Source: Anarhynchus alexandrinus (Eukaryota > Chordata > Aves > Charadriiformes > Charadriidae). Taken from it: a stretch of 64,000 nucleotides of DNA. Below, in pieces: positions 62,851 through 64,000 of the stretch. The notes beneath the pieces were generated by a model. It was not told the DNA's origin. It ran no database searches and saw only the letters and a program-made list of their open reading frames with translations. The stretch's first letter is position 1. Every line of letters begins with the position of its first letter. Made by a program: the position numbers and the translations under genes. Location of the stretch: contig VUYV01000042.1 of assembly GCA_008711295.1 (NCBI GenBank), forward strand, positions 879,662 through 943,661, read 5' to 3'.

Positions 62851-64000
62851 GCAGCAAAGAGTTTGTCACTATGATCAATGAAAAAAAAAACCCAAAAAGC
62901 ATAAACTTCCCCCCTCATCCCCCGAAACAAACACACAAAAATTAAATTCTCCAAATCTGTCTCTTCCCCCGCCAAGTTTTTCCAACGTGGACACTGACAC
63001 ACGTCCCCGTCCGTCTGTCCATTCCCCGCCACAAGGAAGCCCCCATCATTATTATTGCCCTTTTTTATGTTTGAGTGATTTCATCTTTTGTGTTGAATGT
63101 CTCAGTTTTCAAATATTTAAATTAAAATAAATAGACCCTTTGTCTGGGTAGTTTTAATTTCAGGCTTCGCAAAGATTGTAAACAGAATGTTTCAATAATT
63201 CTGTGATCAGAAACCAAACCCAAGGGTGCTGTTAACCGAAAGGAAGCAGGTAAAGGAGATAATGAAAAGCAAACGCTACCATTGGACACTGTCTTTTGAC
63301 TGCCCTCTTGGGACATTGGAGGCAATGGGAAGGTCGCTTGGCCTCTGTCTTCCATGCCTTACTTGGGTTCTCTCCCTGCTCTTGGGCTATGAACCACAGC
63401 GAGGGACACAGTCTGGATAACTGAGATCTTTGCTTTGCACCGAAGTGGTAGACATCTAGCATGGCAATTGCTTTAAACCGAATGCTTTTTTTCCTGTTTA
63501 TCAATGAAAGATGGATTGCTTATCTAAGCAGAAAATGTTTCCCCTGAACACCCATCCCTGTCCTTTGACTATTGTCAGAGCAAGTGGTGTGGATCCCTTG
63601 GTGTCTCAAAAACACACTCCAAAGCCGTCCAAAAGCTGCTTAGGTCACGAAGATGTCTGTCCTGATAGCAGAGAGTAAACATGATCTTTTAGAATAAGAA
63701 CATGAGTAGGGACACCACAGGAGTCTGTAGTGTTCGATGTGTTGGCAAATGTTCTTTTTTGTTGGACAGAACTAGTAAAGAATCCCTGAAAATTCAATCT
63801 TGTTTTTTTCCATAACAACCCCAATTAATGCTGGTAGACAAATAACTAGCTCTGAAAACTAACCCATTTATGACAATTTAGTTAAGGAATCCATCACATT
63901 TAATCTTTTCAAAAAACTAAATAATAATCATTGAATAATAATAGTACTGTTGCGATGTGAGGCGTTAGTAATGAGGGATAGTAGAAAATGGTTCTGGAGT
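62851..64000. other. Unannotated spacer to the window end
   Basis: Contains an A/C-rich patch (62880-62940) followed by a C-rich, more CpG-containing stretch (62965-63055). No gene is recognised. Short frames on both strands at 63120-63504 carry no motif. Confidence 0.4.

Overview
This window looks like non-coding DNA from a bird nucleus, either intergenic or from a long intron. The bird was probably not a galliform, judged from the style of the LTRs. Evidence for a bird: repeated CR1 LINE copies with the typical 3' end (ggttggaagg / atcatctagtccaac motifs and an octamer attctgtg/attctatg tail), and three solo LTR-like copies whose layout I recognise from avian endogenous retroviruses. The background is AT-rich and CpG-poor. 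I found no intact host protein-coding gene, no rRNA or tRNA, no CRISPR array and no operon-like layout. Nearly all open frames of 60-140 codons are chance frames or lie in LINE or LTR remnants.

Layout: 0.7-2.3 kb holds an antisense CR1 directly abutting a 5'-truncated ERVL-type LTR. 3.3-6.0 kb is the longest CR1 copy, on the plus strand, with recognisable endonuclease and reverse-transcriptase pieces that are frameshifted and catalytically dead. 7.83-8.41 kb is a complete solo LTR with TATA box and poly(A) signal. 8.4-16.4 kb is unique-looking AT-rich DNA. 16.4-17.05 kb is a plus-strand CR1. 21.87-22.09 kb is a 110-bp direct duplication with the window's only ambiguous base at its junction. 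Shortly downstream is a TATA-containing, promoter-like stretch. 24.2-25.05 kb is an antisense CR1. 25.8 and 32.6 kb carry very old MIR/L2-like relics. 33.7-35.0 kb is an ancient L3-like CR1 relic on the minus strand. 40.3-41.25 kb is a second LTR of the same family as the one at 1.6-2.3 kb, in the opposite orientation, with a six-unit U3 repeat. 42.4, 44.7-45.6 and 49.7-50.65 kb are further antisense CR1 pieces. 50.95-51.53 kb is a little-decayed plus-strand CR1 that forms an inverted pair with its neighbour. 62.6-62.85 kb is a degraded CR1.

No genes work together here in the usual sense. The content is layered retroelement history: very old L3/MIR relics, middle-aged CR1 copies, LTRs, then the younger CR1 at 51 kb. 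No new biological system is evident. The items most worth a second look are the N-containing duplication, the inverted CR1 pair, the conserved ancient L3 block, the TATA/donor cluster at 22.5 kb and a four-run G-quadruplex motif at 58.6 kb. All family names come from recognition by eye, not from a database search.
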